Shown piece by piece: positions 34,452 through 42,576 of a stretch of 64,000 bases of DNA. This DNA is from Hymenobacter sp. DG01 (GTDB lineage Bacteria > Bacteroidota > Bacteroidia > Cytophagales > Hymenobacteraceae). Numbering within the stretch: the stretch's first letter is position 1; each line of letters starts with the position of its first letter. Made by a program: the position numbers and the translations under genes. The notes under the pieces were generated by a model, which saw only the letters and a list, made by a program, of their open reading frames with translations, was not told the DNA's origin and made no database searches. Location: the NCBI RefSeq assembly GCF_006352025.1, contig NZ_CP040936.1:1426001-1490000 (forward strand), given 5' to 3'.

Positions 34452-35735
34452 ATGGCGAACCCCAACGACCCGAGCCTACACTCCTGGATTGATATTGCCC
34501 CCGGCAGCGACTTTCCCATTCAGAACCTGCCCTTTGGTGTGTTTGAAACCGAGGAGCGCGGGCCGCGCCTAGGCGTAGCCATTGGCGAGTACGTGCTGGA
34601 CTTGTACGCTGTGTCACAATTCGGCTTCTTCCAAGACCTGGAGCTGGGGCCGAAGATGCCGAAGGTTTTCCGGCGCCGCTCGCTCAACCAGTTCATTGCC
34701 CTGGGCCGGCCGGTGTGGCGGGCGGTGCGCCAGCGCGTCTCGGAGCTGCTGCGCCACGACAACGACGCCCTCCGCTCCGACGAAATCATGCGCGAGTGCC
34801 TCGTGCGCCAATCCGAGGTGCGGATGCTGCGCCCCGTGAAGCCTCAGAACTACACCGATTTCTACAGCAGCATTGAGCACGCCACCAACGTGGGCATGAT
34901 GTTCCGCGACCCGGCCAACGCTCTGCTGCCCAACTGGCGCCACATCCCCATTGGCTACCACGGCCGGGCCAGCTCCATTGTGGTGAGCGGCACCGATATC
35001 CGTCGGCCCAACGGGCAGCGCAAGGCCCCTGATGCTCCGGCACCTTCTTTTGGCCCCTCACAGCAGCTGGATTTTGAGTTGGAAATGGCCTTTGTGGTAG
35101 GCCGCGGCACCCAGCTCGGCGACACGGTGCCGGTGCAGAACGCCGAGGACTACATCTTCGGGCTGGTGCTGTTTAATGATTGGAGCGCCCGCGACATTCA
35201 GAGCTGGGAATACGTGCCGCTGGGGCCGTTTCTGGGCAAGAGCTTCGGCAGCAGCGTGTCGCCGTGGGTGGTTACCCTCGATGCCCTGGAGCCCTTCCGG
35301 GTGGCCGGGCCGGTGCAGGAGCCCGAGCCCCTGCTCTACCTGCGCCAGCTCGACCAGCATAACTTCGACATCAACCTGGAGGTAGCCATTCAGCCCGAAG
35401 CCGGCCCGGAAACCACCGTGTCGCGCTCCAACTTTGGGCTGATGTACTGGAGCATGGCCCAGCAGCTGGCCCACCACGCCTCCAACGGTTGCAATATGCA
35501 GGTGGGCGACCTGTACGCCTCGGGCACCATTTCGGGCCCTACCCCCGACTCGCTGGGCTCCATGCTGGAGCTGGCCTGGCGCGGTACCCGCCCCCTACCC
35601 CTCTCCGACGGCTCGGAGCGCAAGTTCCTGCTCGATGGCGACACTGTAACTATGCGTGGCTACTGTGAGCGGGACGGCCTGCGCATTGGCTTCGGGGAGG
35701 TAACGGGCAAGGTACTGCCGGCGCCACAGTTGTAG
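34452..35735 (+). CDS. fahA: Fumarylacetoacetase
   Basis: With ATG at 34452 the enzyme has 427 residues, the usual size. TDFYSSIEHATNVG carries the metal-binding Asp and the region before it, YHGRASS the catalytic His, LDFELEMAFVVG two Glu ligands, NDWSARDIQ an Asp ligand and GPFLGKSFGSS the active Lys. It splits fumarylacetoacetate to fumarate and acetoacetate, the last step of tyrosine degradation. No other tyrosine pathway genes are next to it here. It has its own promoter and a strong terminator. Confidence 0.96.
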   Translation: MANPNDPSLHSWIDIAPGSDFPIQNLPFGVFETEERGPRLGVAIGEYVLDLYAVSQFGFFQDLELGPKMPKVFRRRSLNQFIALGRPVWRAVRQRVSELLRHDNDALRSDEIMRECLVRQSEVRMLRPVKPQNYTDFYSSIEHATNVGMMFRDPANALLPNWRHIPIGYHGRASSIVVSGTDIRRPNGQRKAPDAPAPSFGPSQQLDFELEMAFVVGRGTQLGDTVPVQNAEDYIFGLVLFNDWSARDIQSWEYVPLGPFLGKSFGSSVSPWVVTLDALEPFRVAGPVQEPEPLLYLRQLDQHNFDINLEVAIQPEAGPETTVSRSNFGLMYWSMAQQLAHHASNGCNMQVGDLYASGTISGPTPDSLGSMLELAWRGTRPLPLSDGSERKFLLDGDTVTMRGYCERDGLRIGFGEVTGKVLPAPQL

Positions 35736-35790
35736 GAGCCCATACCCGGGTGCCGGGTCAGCAGGAGAAAAAAGCGCTTTTGAACCGCAT

Positions 35791-35827
35791 AGAAACGGCC
35801 GCCCTGCTTGGTAGGGCGGCCGTTTCT
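35791..35827. terminator. Bidirectional intrinsic terminator
   Basis: Perfect 15-base arms (AGAAACGGCCGCCCT) around a 7-base loop between the convergent fumarylacetoacetase and DUF1003 genes. Confidence 0.8.
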
Positions 35828-35902
35828 GTAGTACCCGGCCACAACTCTCTCACTAATAAAAGAGTCCGTCTGGGTCAGGCGGCCGTGCGGGTGGCGCGGT
35901 GC

Positions 35903-36460
35903 TTATTTCGTTTGCTCCATCTGCCCCTGCTTCTTCTCAATGGTCTCCAGGACGTGTTCGGGCTGCACGTCCTTCGCCAGCTCATGTATTTCAGGGTCAT
36001 TGGCAGCCTCGATGTTCATCTTGCGGGCCATTTCGGTTACCAGAATCACCAGACGCGTGATTTCGTGCTCTCCCAGCAGGTTTACCTGCAGGTTCAGTTC
36101 CGCCCGCTTTTCGGCCAGCGCCGCCGTGCGGTTCTGGCTGATGAGCACAAAAGTGGACAGGAAAATGGCCTCTACCGACGCGAACATGGCCAGCACCACA
36201 AACGAGGGGTCGAAGGGCTTAAGTCCCAGCCAGCCCACGTTCCAAAATATCCAGAGTCCAAACAGCACCAGGTGAATAAAAACGAAGGTTATGCTGCCCG
36301 TGAAGGCTGTAACGGCGTCAGCCAGGCGGTCTTGCCAGCACTTCTGCCCTTCCTCTTCCTGCTGCCGTTTTAGCAGCGCCTCAATATTGCGCTCCACCAC
36401 CCGCGCCATACTAGGCTTACCCACCGGGGGCACAGCTGGTTGTGCATTTTCTGATTTCAT
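35903..36460 (-). CDS. DUF1003 membrane protein
   Basis: This 185-residue protein has two close membrane helices, FTGSITFVFIHLVLFGLWIFW and SFVVLAMFASVEAIFLSTFVL. Between and after them are WLGLKPFDPS and VLISQNRTAALAEKRAELNLQVN, the conserved DUF1003 blocks. The C-terminal half is an amphipathic helical tail (MNIEAANDPEIHELAKDV). Family function is unknown; a cytoplasmic-membrane role is likely. It is monocistronic. Confidence 0.9.
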   Translation of the reverse strand: MKSENAQPAVPPVGKPSMARVVERNIEALLKRQQEEEGQKCWQDRLADAVTAFTGSITFVFIHLVLFGLWIFWNVGWLGLKPFDPSFVVLAMFASVEAIFLSTFVLISQNRTAALAEKRAELNLQVNLLGEHEITRLVILVTEMARKMNIEAANDPEIHELAKDVQPEHVLETIEKKQGQMEQTK

Positions 36461-36624
36461 ACTGCAGTACTATTAGGGAGCTCTGCATACGGAAGCAGCC
36501 TGTAAAAAATCTCAACTATAAAACACAAGACTCTGATAGTTAATAGCTTTAATTTCACATATGGTATTCTTTTATGTCAGAATAAGGGTCTCCCCTCAGC
36601 GAATACCCAGCACATTATAACGCC

Positions 36625-36652
36625 AAACGCCGGCCTGTACAGGCCGGCGTTT
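36625..36652 (-). terminator. Terminator of the acs transcript
   Basis: Twelve-base arms AAACGCCGGCCT with a 4-base loop, 20 bases after the acs stop. A near-perfect palindrome able to act on both strands. Confidence 0.75.
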
Positions 36653-36672
36653 TAAGCAAGAACAAAGGAAGT

Positions 36673-38586
36673 TTACTTCCGGCCGCTGATGATTTCATCT
36701 ACTACCAGCGGATCGAGCAGGGTGGTGGTGTCACCGAGGTTGCTGGTGTCGCCCTCGGCAACCTTGCGCAGAATGCGGCGCATGATTTTGCCGGAGCGGG
36801 TTTTCGGCAGGCCCGACACAATCTGAATCTTATCGGGCTTGGCGATTTTGCCGATTTCGGCCACAATGGTTTCAATGATGCTGGCCTCAATGCGCTGGCG
36901 CTCTACCTCCGCCTCCGGCACACCCTCAGGGCAGATGACGTAGGCGTAGATGCCCTGCCCCTTTACATCGTGGGGGTAGCCCACCACCGCCGACTCCACC
37001 ACGTGGGAGTTCTGGTTGATGGCGTTTTCGATTTCGGCGGTGCCGAAGCGGTGGCCCGATACGTTAATCACGTCATCGACGCGGCCGATGATGCGGTAAA
37101 GGCCGTTTTCGTCGCGGCGGGCGCCGTCGCCGGTGAAGTAGTAGCCGGGATACGGGGCGAAGTAGGTTTGCCGGGCGCGCTCATGGTCGCCGTAGGTGGT
37201 ACGGATGATGCCGGGCCAGGCCTGCTTGATGGCGAGGTAGCCTTCCTGGTCGTTGCCCTGAATTTCCTGCCCTTCCTGGTTGAGCAGCACGGGGTGCACG
37301 CCGGGCAGCGGCAAGCCGGCGCGGGCTGGCACCGAGGGCGTAATACCGGCCAGGGCCGAAATCATGATGCCGCCAGTTTCCGTCTGCCACCAGGTATCCA
37401 CCACCGGGCATCGCTCCTTGCCTACGTGGGTGTGGTACCAGTGCCAGGCTTCTTCATTAATAGGCTCTCCCACCGACCCGAGCACCCGCAGGGAGTCCAG
37501 CGAGTAGCTGAGTACGTGGTCCAAAGGAGCGGCCATTAGGCTGCGGATGGCCGTGGGCGCGGTGTAGAAAATAGTAACTGAGTGCTTGTCAATCACCTCC
37601 CAGAAGCGGCCGGGGCTGGGGTAGGTCGGCACGCCCTCAAACATGAGGGAAGTGGAACCGGCCAGCAGCGGGCCGTAAAGCAAGTAGGTATGGCCCGTCA
37701 CCCAGCCAATATCGGCAGTACACCAGTACACGTCGTTTTCCTCGATCTGGAACACGTTGCGGAAGGTGTAGTCGGCCCACACCATGTAGCCGGCCGTGGT
37801 GTGTACTACCCCCTTGGGCTTGCCCGTACTGCCCGAGGTATAGAGGATGAACAGCGGGTCTTCGGCGTCCATTTCCTCGGCCGGACAGGTTTTGGCTACC
37901 CCCTCGGCTTCCTCATGGTACCATACGTCGCGGCCTTCCTGCATGTGCACGGGCCAGCCCAGGTGCTCAGTTACAATCACGCGGCGTACCGACGGGCAGC
38001 TATCGAGGGCCTCATCCACCACGCGCTTCACCGGAATCTGCTTGGCGCCGCGGTTCAGGCCATCCGAAGTCAGTACTACGCTGGCCTGGGCGTCATTCAC
38101 CCGGTCGGCAATGGCCGTGGCCGAGAAGCCGGCAAAAATGACGGAGTGCACCGCCCCAATGCGGGCGCAGGCCAGCACGGCAATGGCCAGCTGCGGAATC
38201 ATGGGCATGTAGATGCACACCCGGTCGCCCTTCTCTACCCCGTTGTTGTGCAGCACGTTGGCGAATTTACAGACCTCCTGGTGCAGTTCGCGGTAGGTAA
38301 GGCGCAGGTGGCGGGTGTGCGGGTCGTTGGGCTCGAAGATGATAGCCAGCTTGTTGCCGCGAGTAGCCAGGTGGCGGTCAAGGCAGTTTTCGGTGATGTT
38401 GAGGCGGGCGCCCCGGAACCACTCGTTGCGGCCGGCCGGCATGTCGGAGCTAAGCACTTGGTCCCACTTGCGGCGCCAGGTAAAGGGCTCGGCTACCGAG
38501 GCCCAGAACTCTTCGGGGTGATTGATGCTGAGGTGGTAGGCCTCGTGGTATTCTTCCAGGGTGCGGATGCGGGCATGTTCGGGCAT
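36673..38586 (-). CDS. acs: Acetyl-CoA synthetase
   Basis: A 637-residue AMP-forming ligase. P-loop YTSGSTGKPKGVVH, WWQTETGGIMIS and the C-terminal SGLPKTRSGKIMRR (the Lys that is acetylated in homologues) are all present, as is NVSGHRFGTAEIE near the hinge. It converts acetate, ATP and CoA to acetyl-CoA. Length is typical. On the same strand, directly upstream, are a receiver protein and a SLC5-STAC kinase. The gene is therefore likely to be controlled by that sensor, as acs is by CrbS/CrbR in Vibrio. Confidence 0.97.
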   Translation of the reverse strand: MPEHARIRTLEEYHEAYHLSINHPEEFWASVAEPFTWRRKWDQVLSSDMPAGRNEWFRGARLNITENCLDRHLATRGNKLAIIFEPNDPHTRHLRLTYRELHQEVCKFANVLHNNGVEKGDRVCIYMPMIPQLAIAVLACARIGAVHSVIFAGFSATAIADRVNDAQASVVLTSDGLNRGAKQIPVKRVVDEALDSCPSVRRVIVTEHLGWPVHMQEGRDVWYHEEAEGVAKTCPAEEMDAEDPLFILYTSGSTGKPKGVVHTTAGYMVWADYTFRNVFQIEENDVYWCTADIGWVTGHTYLLYGPLLAGSTSLMFEGVPTYPSPGRFWEVIDKHSVTIFYTAPTAIRSLMAAPLDHVLSYSLDSLRVLGSVGEPINEEAWHWYHTHVGKERCPVVDTWWQTETGGIMISALAGITPSVPARAGLPLPGVHPVLLNQEGQEIQGNDQEGYLAIKQAWPGIIRTTYGDHERARQTYFAPYPGYYFTGDGARRDENGLYRIIGRVDDVINVSGHRFGTAEIENAINQNSHVVESAVVGYPHDVKGQGIYAYVICPEGVPEAEVERQRIEASIIETIVAEIGKIAKPDKIQIVSGLPKTRSGKIMRRILRKVAEGDTSNLGDTTTLLDPLVVDEIISGRK

Positions 38587-38658
38587 GGGTGGAGAGACGG
38601 TTAGGGTTAGATAGTTTTCAGTTCAAATGAGGGGGTAGGCTTCCCGGAAGTTTGGCGC

Positions 38659-39039
38659 TCAGGCGGGGGTAGCCAGCAACTCTTTTACTTTATCCATGAG
38701 CTGGCGGGTGCTGAAGGGCTTCGGAATGTACATATCAGCGCCCACTTTGTAGCCCTTCTGGATGTCGGCATCCTTGCTTTTGGCTGAGAGAAAGATGACG
38801 CGGGTGCCCGAGCGGTCGGGGCGCTGGCGGAGGTGGCGGCACACCTGGTAGCCGTCCACATCGGGCATCATCACGTCCAGCAGTACCACGTCGAAGGCGG
38901 TGCGGTCCACGGCTTCCAGGGCCTCGGTGCCGTTGCGGGCTATGCTGACCTGGTAGCCGCTTTTGCGCATCAGAAATTCGAGCGACATGACAATGTTGGG
39001 CTCGTCATCGACCAGGAGAATATGAGGAGTCGTTGGCAT
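38659..39039 (-). CDS. Single-domain response regulator (CheY-like receiver)
   Basis: A 126-residue stand-alone receiver. ILLVDDEPNI supplies the acidic residues, VVLLDVMMPDVDG the phospho-Asp near 54 and YIPKPFS the conserved Lys near 106. It has no output domain. It lies between the SLC5-STAC kinase gene (110 bases upstream) and acs (70 bases downstream), so it should take phosphate from that kinase. Without a DNA-binding domain it must act through another protein or as a phosphate sink or relay. Confidence 0.92.
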   Translation of the reverse strand: MPTTPHILLVDDEPNIVMSLEFLMRKSGYQVSIARNGTEALEAVDRTAFDVVLLDVMMPDVDGYQVCRHLRQRPDRSGTRVIFLSAKSKDADIQKGYKVGADMYIPKPFSTRQLMDKVKELLATPA

Positions 39040-39086
39040 GACGGGTGGTTTGTTTTCGGGGGCGGGTGAGGTTCAGACGTGGTTCC

Positions 39087-39126
39087 CGCAGAGGAACGCA
39101 GAGGGTTTCGCGGAGGAGCGCAGAGG
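39087..39126. repeat. CGCAGAGG short repeats
   Basis: CGCAGAGG starts at 39087, 39097, 39119 and, with one change, 39109, so units recur every 10-12 bases. The pattern is like dispersed intergenic repeats of many genomes. It fills the gap between the receiver and kinase genes. Confidence 0.6.
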
Positions 39127-39149
39127 TCGTTCAGGCCAATTTTTAATTA

Positions 39150-41891
39150 TCAATCAAAAACGGGCAGCTCAAACGAAAACCGGGCGCCTTGCTCGGGGGC
39201 GCTTTCGACCCAGATGCGGCCGGCGTGCAGCTCCACGATTTTCTTGGTGATGGCCAGGCCAAGGCCGGAGCCTTCGGGCTTGCGCATAGTTTGGTTGCGG
39301 GCCTGAAAGAACTTGTCGAAGATGAGCTGGTGAAACTCCGGGTCAATGCCCTTGCCGTTGTCCTGCACCGTGATGCGCAGCACGTTGACGGGGGCTTCTA
39401 CCAGCACTGCTATGCGGCCGGAGCCATCGGGGCGGCACGATTTCACGGCGTTGGATAGCAGGTTTACCAGCACCTGCATCAGCCGGTCCCGGTCGCCGGC
39501 CAGGGGTGGCAAACCGGGCGGCACGGCCAGATCCAGGTGAATCTGTTTGTCACGCAGGAGCTGGCCCACGGCCTCCAGAGCGTCAGTGATAACATCGGCC
39601 ACATCCACGGGCGTTTTGTCGAGGGTGGCCTTGCCCGATTCGTATTTCTCCAGGTCCAGCACCAGCGTAATCAGCCGGCTGAGCCGTTCCGACTCCTTGG
39701 TGATGGTGAGCAGGAAACGGTGGCGCTCTTCCTCTTCTAAATCGGGGTTATCGGAAAGGATTTCGGAGAGGGCCCGGATGCTGGTGAGGGGCGTGCGCAG
39801 CTCGTGCGTAACGGTGTACAGGAACTCGTCCTTGTGCTGATCAAGCTCCTGGAGCTGATCGTAGGCGGCTTGCAGCTCCTGGGTGAGGCGCTGCAGCTGG
39901 CGCTGCTGCTTCTGGAGCTGGCGGTTGGCCTCCAGCAGTTGCTGGCTTTCCTTCAGAATGCCCACCACATTATCGAAGCTGATGTCCTCTACCCCCACCG
40001 AGGAGCGCAACAGCAGCCGAGCCGAGGCCGGACCGATGGAGCCGGCCAGCAGCTTTTCGGCGTAGGCCAACAGGCGCGGATCAGCCTGGGTGGGTGTTAC
40101 GCTGTCCGGGCTATGGGCATCTGGAAAGCGGTCCTGAAAAGCGTGCAGAGCTTGGTTGGTGCGCTTTTTTCCCAGGAAGCCCGTGAGCAGGGCCCGCACG
40201 TCGGGCAAGGGCGCGGCGCCCTGCCAGCCAGCCGCCCCCTCGAAGCCGGAACCGTGCCGGAACACATCCACGAATACATCGGCCTGGTGCTGCTCCAGGG
40301 CCGAAGGCGCCCGCAGCAATGACACGCCCACATAGAGCCCCACGTTGAAAAACCAGCTCCAGAACAGACCGTGAGAAAGATAATCGAGGCCTTCCAGCCC
40401 AAACAGTGCAAATGGCCGCAGCCCGCTCAGCCCAAACAGCCCCTGGGTCAAAACGGAGTCGGGCAGAAGCTCAGGCCCTACCATAGTGGGCAGCACCAGC
40501 GTGAAAAACCACACCACAAAGCCCGCCATAATACCGGCGGTAGCGCCCGGCCGGGTGCCACCCTTCCAATAGAGGCCGCCCAACACTACGGGCACAAACT
40601 GCGCTACCGCCGCAAACGACACCAGCCCGATATTCACCAACGGCAGCAGGTGCCCTACCTCGGCATAGTAGCCGTAGGCCAGCAGTAGCACCAGTACCAC
40701 GGCCAACCGACGGCTGTGCAGGGCTACCTGCCCCAGGTAGGCAAACCAACTGGGACCCTCACCGCGGGCGGCCGGCACCCGCACCAGCAGGGGCATGAGC
40801 AGGTGGTTGCTCATCATCACGCTCAGAGCAATGGTTTCCACGATAATCATGGAGGAAGCCGCCGACAGTCCGCCCAGGTAAATGAGCAGCGCCAGCCAGG
40901 GCTGCCCCGCCTGCAGAGGCAGGGCCAGCACAAACGTATCAGCATCGAAGTGCCCATCACCGTCCAGCAACCTTCCGCCAAAGGCCAGGGGTAGCACAAA
41001 TAGGTTGATGATGATGAGGTAGAGCGGGAACAGCCACATGGCTTTGCGCAGGTGGTCCTCATTCACGTTTTCCACCACCGATACCTGGAACTGCCGGGGC
41101 AGCAGCAGGATGGCGGCCATGCTCAGCAGCAGCAGTGTCAGCCACTGTCCGGGCGCGGTACCGGCTCCCTGCAGGGTGAATAGCCGGCTCAGGTCGGGCA
41201 CCTGGGCGGCGCGCTCAAACACGTCGGCAAAGCCGCTGAACAGGCCGTAGGTTACGAACAGGCCAGCCGCCAGAAAGGCCACCAGCTTCACCAGACTTTC
41301 CAGAGCCACGGCCAGCACCATGCCCTCGTGCCGCTCGGTAGCCTCAATGGAGCGCACCCCAAAAATGATGGTGAAGAAAGCCAGCGCCACCGTGGTAACG
41401 AAGGCCGAGGAAACCCCTACCCCCCCACTGGTCAGCAAGGTCTCTCCACCTCCAGTCAAGATATCAAAGGAAGCGGCAATAGCCTTGATTTGCAGAGATA
41501 TATACGGCACCACTCCCAGCACACAAACGCCCGTCACGAGGGCCCCGAGGGAGGCGCTTTTGCCGTAGCGGGCCGAAATAAAATCGGCAATGGAGGTGAG
41601 ACGCTGCAGCCGGCAGATGCGGATGATCTTGCGCAGCACCAGCCAGGCTACCGGGGCCATCAGCGTGGGACCCAGGTAGATACCCACGAACTCTAGGCCG
41701 TAGTGTGCGGCCCGCCCCACCGAGCCGTAGTAAGTCCAGGCGGTGCAGTACACGGCCATGCTCAGGGCGTACACGTAGGGGTTGCTCACCAGGCTCCGCC
41801 GCGCCGCCGAACGTCTTTCCGCCGCGTAGGCCACCGCGAACAGCAAGACGAGGTAGCCGAAGGAAAAGCCAATGACAAGCAGGGTGTTCAA
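39150..41891 (-). CDS. SLC5-STAC-histidine kinase (CrbS/CbrA-like transporter-sensor)
   Basis: A 913-residue fusion. About 1-490 are a sodium/solute symporter-like domain of 12 or more helices (YVYALSMAVYCTAWTYYGSVG, ADFISARYGKS, VPYISLQIKAIA are the conserved SSS blocks). Residues about 600-655 match the STAC domain (LLAGSIGPASARLLLRSS). A coiled coil precedes HisKA with FLYTVTHELRTPLTSI (His near 696) and the ATPase (LLSNAVKS, VQDNGKGIDPE, GSGLGLAITKKI). The kinase probably senses a transported or bound small solute. With acs in the same direction, acetate is the obvious candidate. Confidence 0.93.
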   Translation of the reverse strand: MNTLLVIGFSFGYLVLLFAVAYAAERRSAARRSLVSNPYVYALSMAVYCTAWTYYGSVGRAAHYGLEFVGIYLGPTLMAPVAWLVLRKIIRICRLQRLTSIADFISARYGKSASLGALVTGVCVLGVVPYISLQIKAIAASFDILTGGGETLLTSGGVGVSSAFVTTVALAFFTIIFGVRSIEATERHEGMVLAVALESLVKLVAFLAAGLFVTYGLFSGFADVFERAAQVPDLSRLFTLQGAGTAPGQWLTLLLLSMAAILLLPRQFQVSVVENVNEDHLRKAMWLFPLYLIIINLFVLPLAFGGRLLDGDGHFDADTFVLALPLQAGQPWLALLIYLGGLSAASSMIIVETIALSVMMSNHLLMPLLVRVPAARGEGPSWFAYLGQVALHSRRLAVVLVLLLAYGYYAEVGHLLPLVNIGLVSFAAVAQFVPVVLGGLYWKGGTRPGATAGIMAGFVVWFFTLVLPTMVGPELLPDSVLTQGLFGLSGLRPFALFGLEGLDYLSHGLFWSWFFNVGLYVGVSLLRAPSALEQHQADVFVDVFRHGSGFEGAAGWQGAAPLPDVRALLTGFLGKKRTNQALHAFQDRFPDAHSPDSVTPTQADPRLLAYAEKLLAGSIGPASARLLLRSSVGVEDISFDNVVGILKESQQLLEANRQLQKQQRQLQRLTQELQAAYDQLQELDQHKDEFLYTVTHELRTPLTSIRALSEILSDNPDLEEEERHRFLLTITKESERLSRLITLVLDLEKYESGKATLDKTPVDVADVITDALEAVGQLLRDKQIHLDLAVPPGLPPLAGDRDRLMQVLVNLLSNAVKSCRPDGSGRIAVLVEAPVNVLRITVQDNGKGIDPEFHQLIFDKFFQARNQTMRKPEGSGLGLAITKKIVELHAGRIWVESAPEQGARFSFELPVFD

Positions 41892-42075
41892 GGGGTGATG
41901 GGGTGACAGGTGAGGAGGTGACAGGTGACAGGTGATGGGGTGACAGGTGACAGGTAGAAGGAGAAGGCAGGACGAGTTGATGTGGCAATGACTGGGCAGA
42001 TGGAATGAGGCCTAGCGCAGGTTTAAGACAATCAGGGTTGCCCCTTTACCTGTCACCTGTCACCCCATCACCTTA
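41889..42075. repeat. GTGACAGG tandem and inverted repeats
   Basis: Units of GTGACAGGT and GGTGATGGGG recur in tandem at 41889-41956. A 27-base arm at 41930-41956 is the exact inverse of 42047-42073. A single relative lies at 25267-25292. The element fills the whole gap between the SLC5-STAC kinase gene and the small membrane protein gene. Confidence 0.75.
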
Positions 42076-42076
42076 T

Positions 42077-42301
42077 TCACTTTTCGCCTCTTCTCACCAG
42101 CCAACCCGTGAGCAGCACCAGCAGCGCCCATACCAGCAGCACGTAGAGGTAGAGGACCGGGATGCCGCCTACCCTACCCTCGTGGTCGAAGACGGCCAGC
42201 AGGGGAAAGTTAAGCAGCACGGCAAACAGCACGGCCACGAAAAGCAGCTGCTGCCCCCGGCGCTGTTCCGGGCGCTCCGGCGGGGAAATGGGCGGCATCA
42301 T
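42077..42301 (-). CDS. Small two-helix membrane protein beside the SLC5-STAC kinase
   Basis: A 74-residue protein with two hydrophobic helices (QLLFVAVLFAVLLNFPLLAVF and VLYLYVLLVWALLVLLTGWLV) and the spacing seen in small accessory subunits of SSS-type transporters. The motif FDHEGRVGGIPVLYLY is reminiscent of such subunits. I infer a partner of the transporter-like sensor. It is encoded just upstream in the same direction. Its family name is not certain. Confidence 0.6.
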   Translation of the reverse strand: MMPPISPPERPEQRRGQQLLFVAVLFAVLLNFPLLAVFDHEGRVGGIPVLYLYVLLVWALLVLLTGWLVRRGEK

Positions 42302-42348
42302 CCGGGGAAGTTGAGAGTTGGGAGTGGTGTTCTGGCTCTTCGCCTGCG

Positions 42349-42448
42349 GTGTCAGCCTGAGGTGGTAGCCGAACGACCTTTTGCCGCTCCGTTGGGGGTA
42401 GTAATTACTGACGGGAGGAGTCCTTCGGCTGCCGCCTTAGGCTGACAC
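42349..42448. repeat. Intergenic hairpin element, 29-bp imperfect arms
   Basis: Bases 42349-42377 and 42420-42448 are inverted repeats with about four mismatches, around a 42-base loop. The arm begins GTGTCAGCCTGAGG and has GCCGAACGAC, so it looks like a relative of the element at 20118 (GTCATCCTGA...GAAGGAC). Confidence 0.65.
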
Positions 42449-42576
42449 ATGAGGTGAATGATATACAAACCGGCTGGCTTTTCATACAGAGTCCGCCGAA
42501 CCACCGGCCCGACGGACTCTCTTCTGCCTACCCCTGGGGGTAGGGCGAAGTATCTACCTAAGTGTCAAGGAGCAGC

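Noticed and set aside
41889..42075. Possible CRISPR array
   Set aside because: The units are 8-10 bases and there are no unique spacers of equal length.
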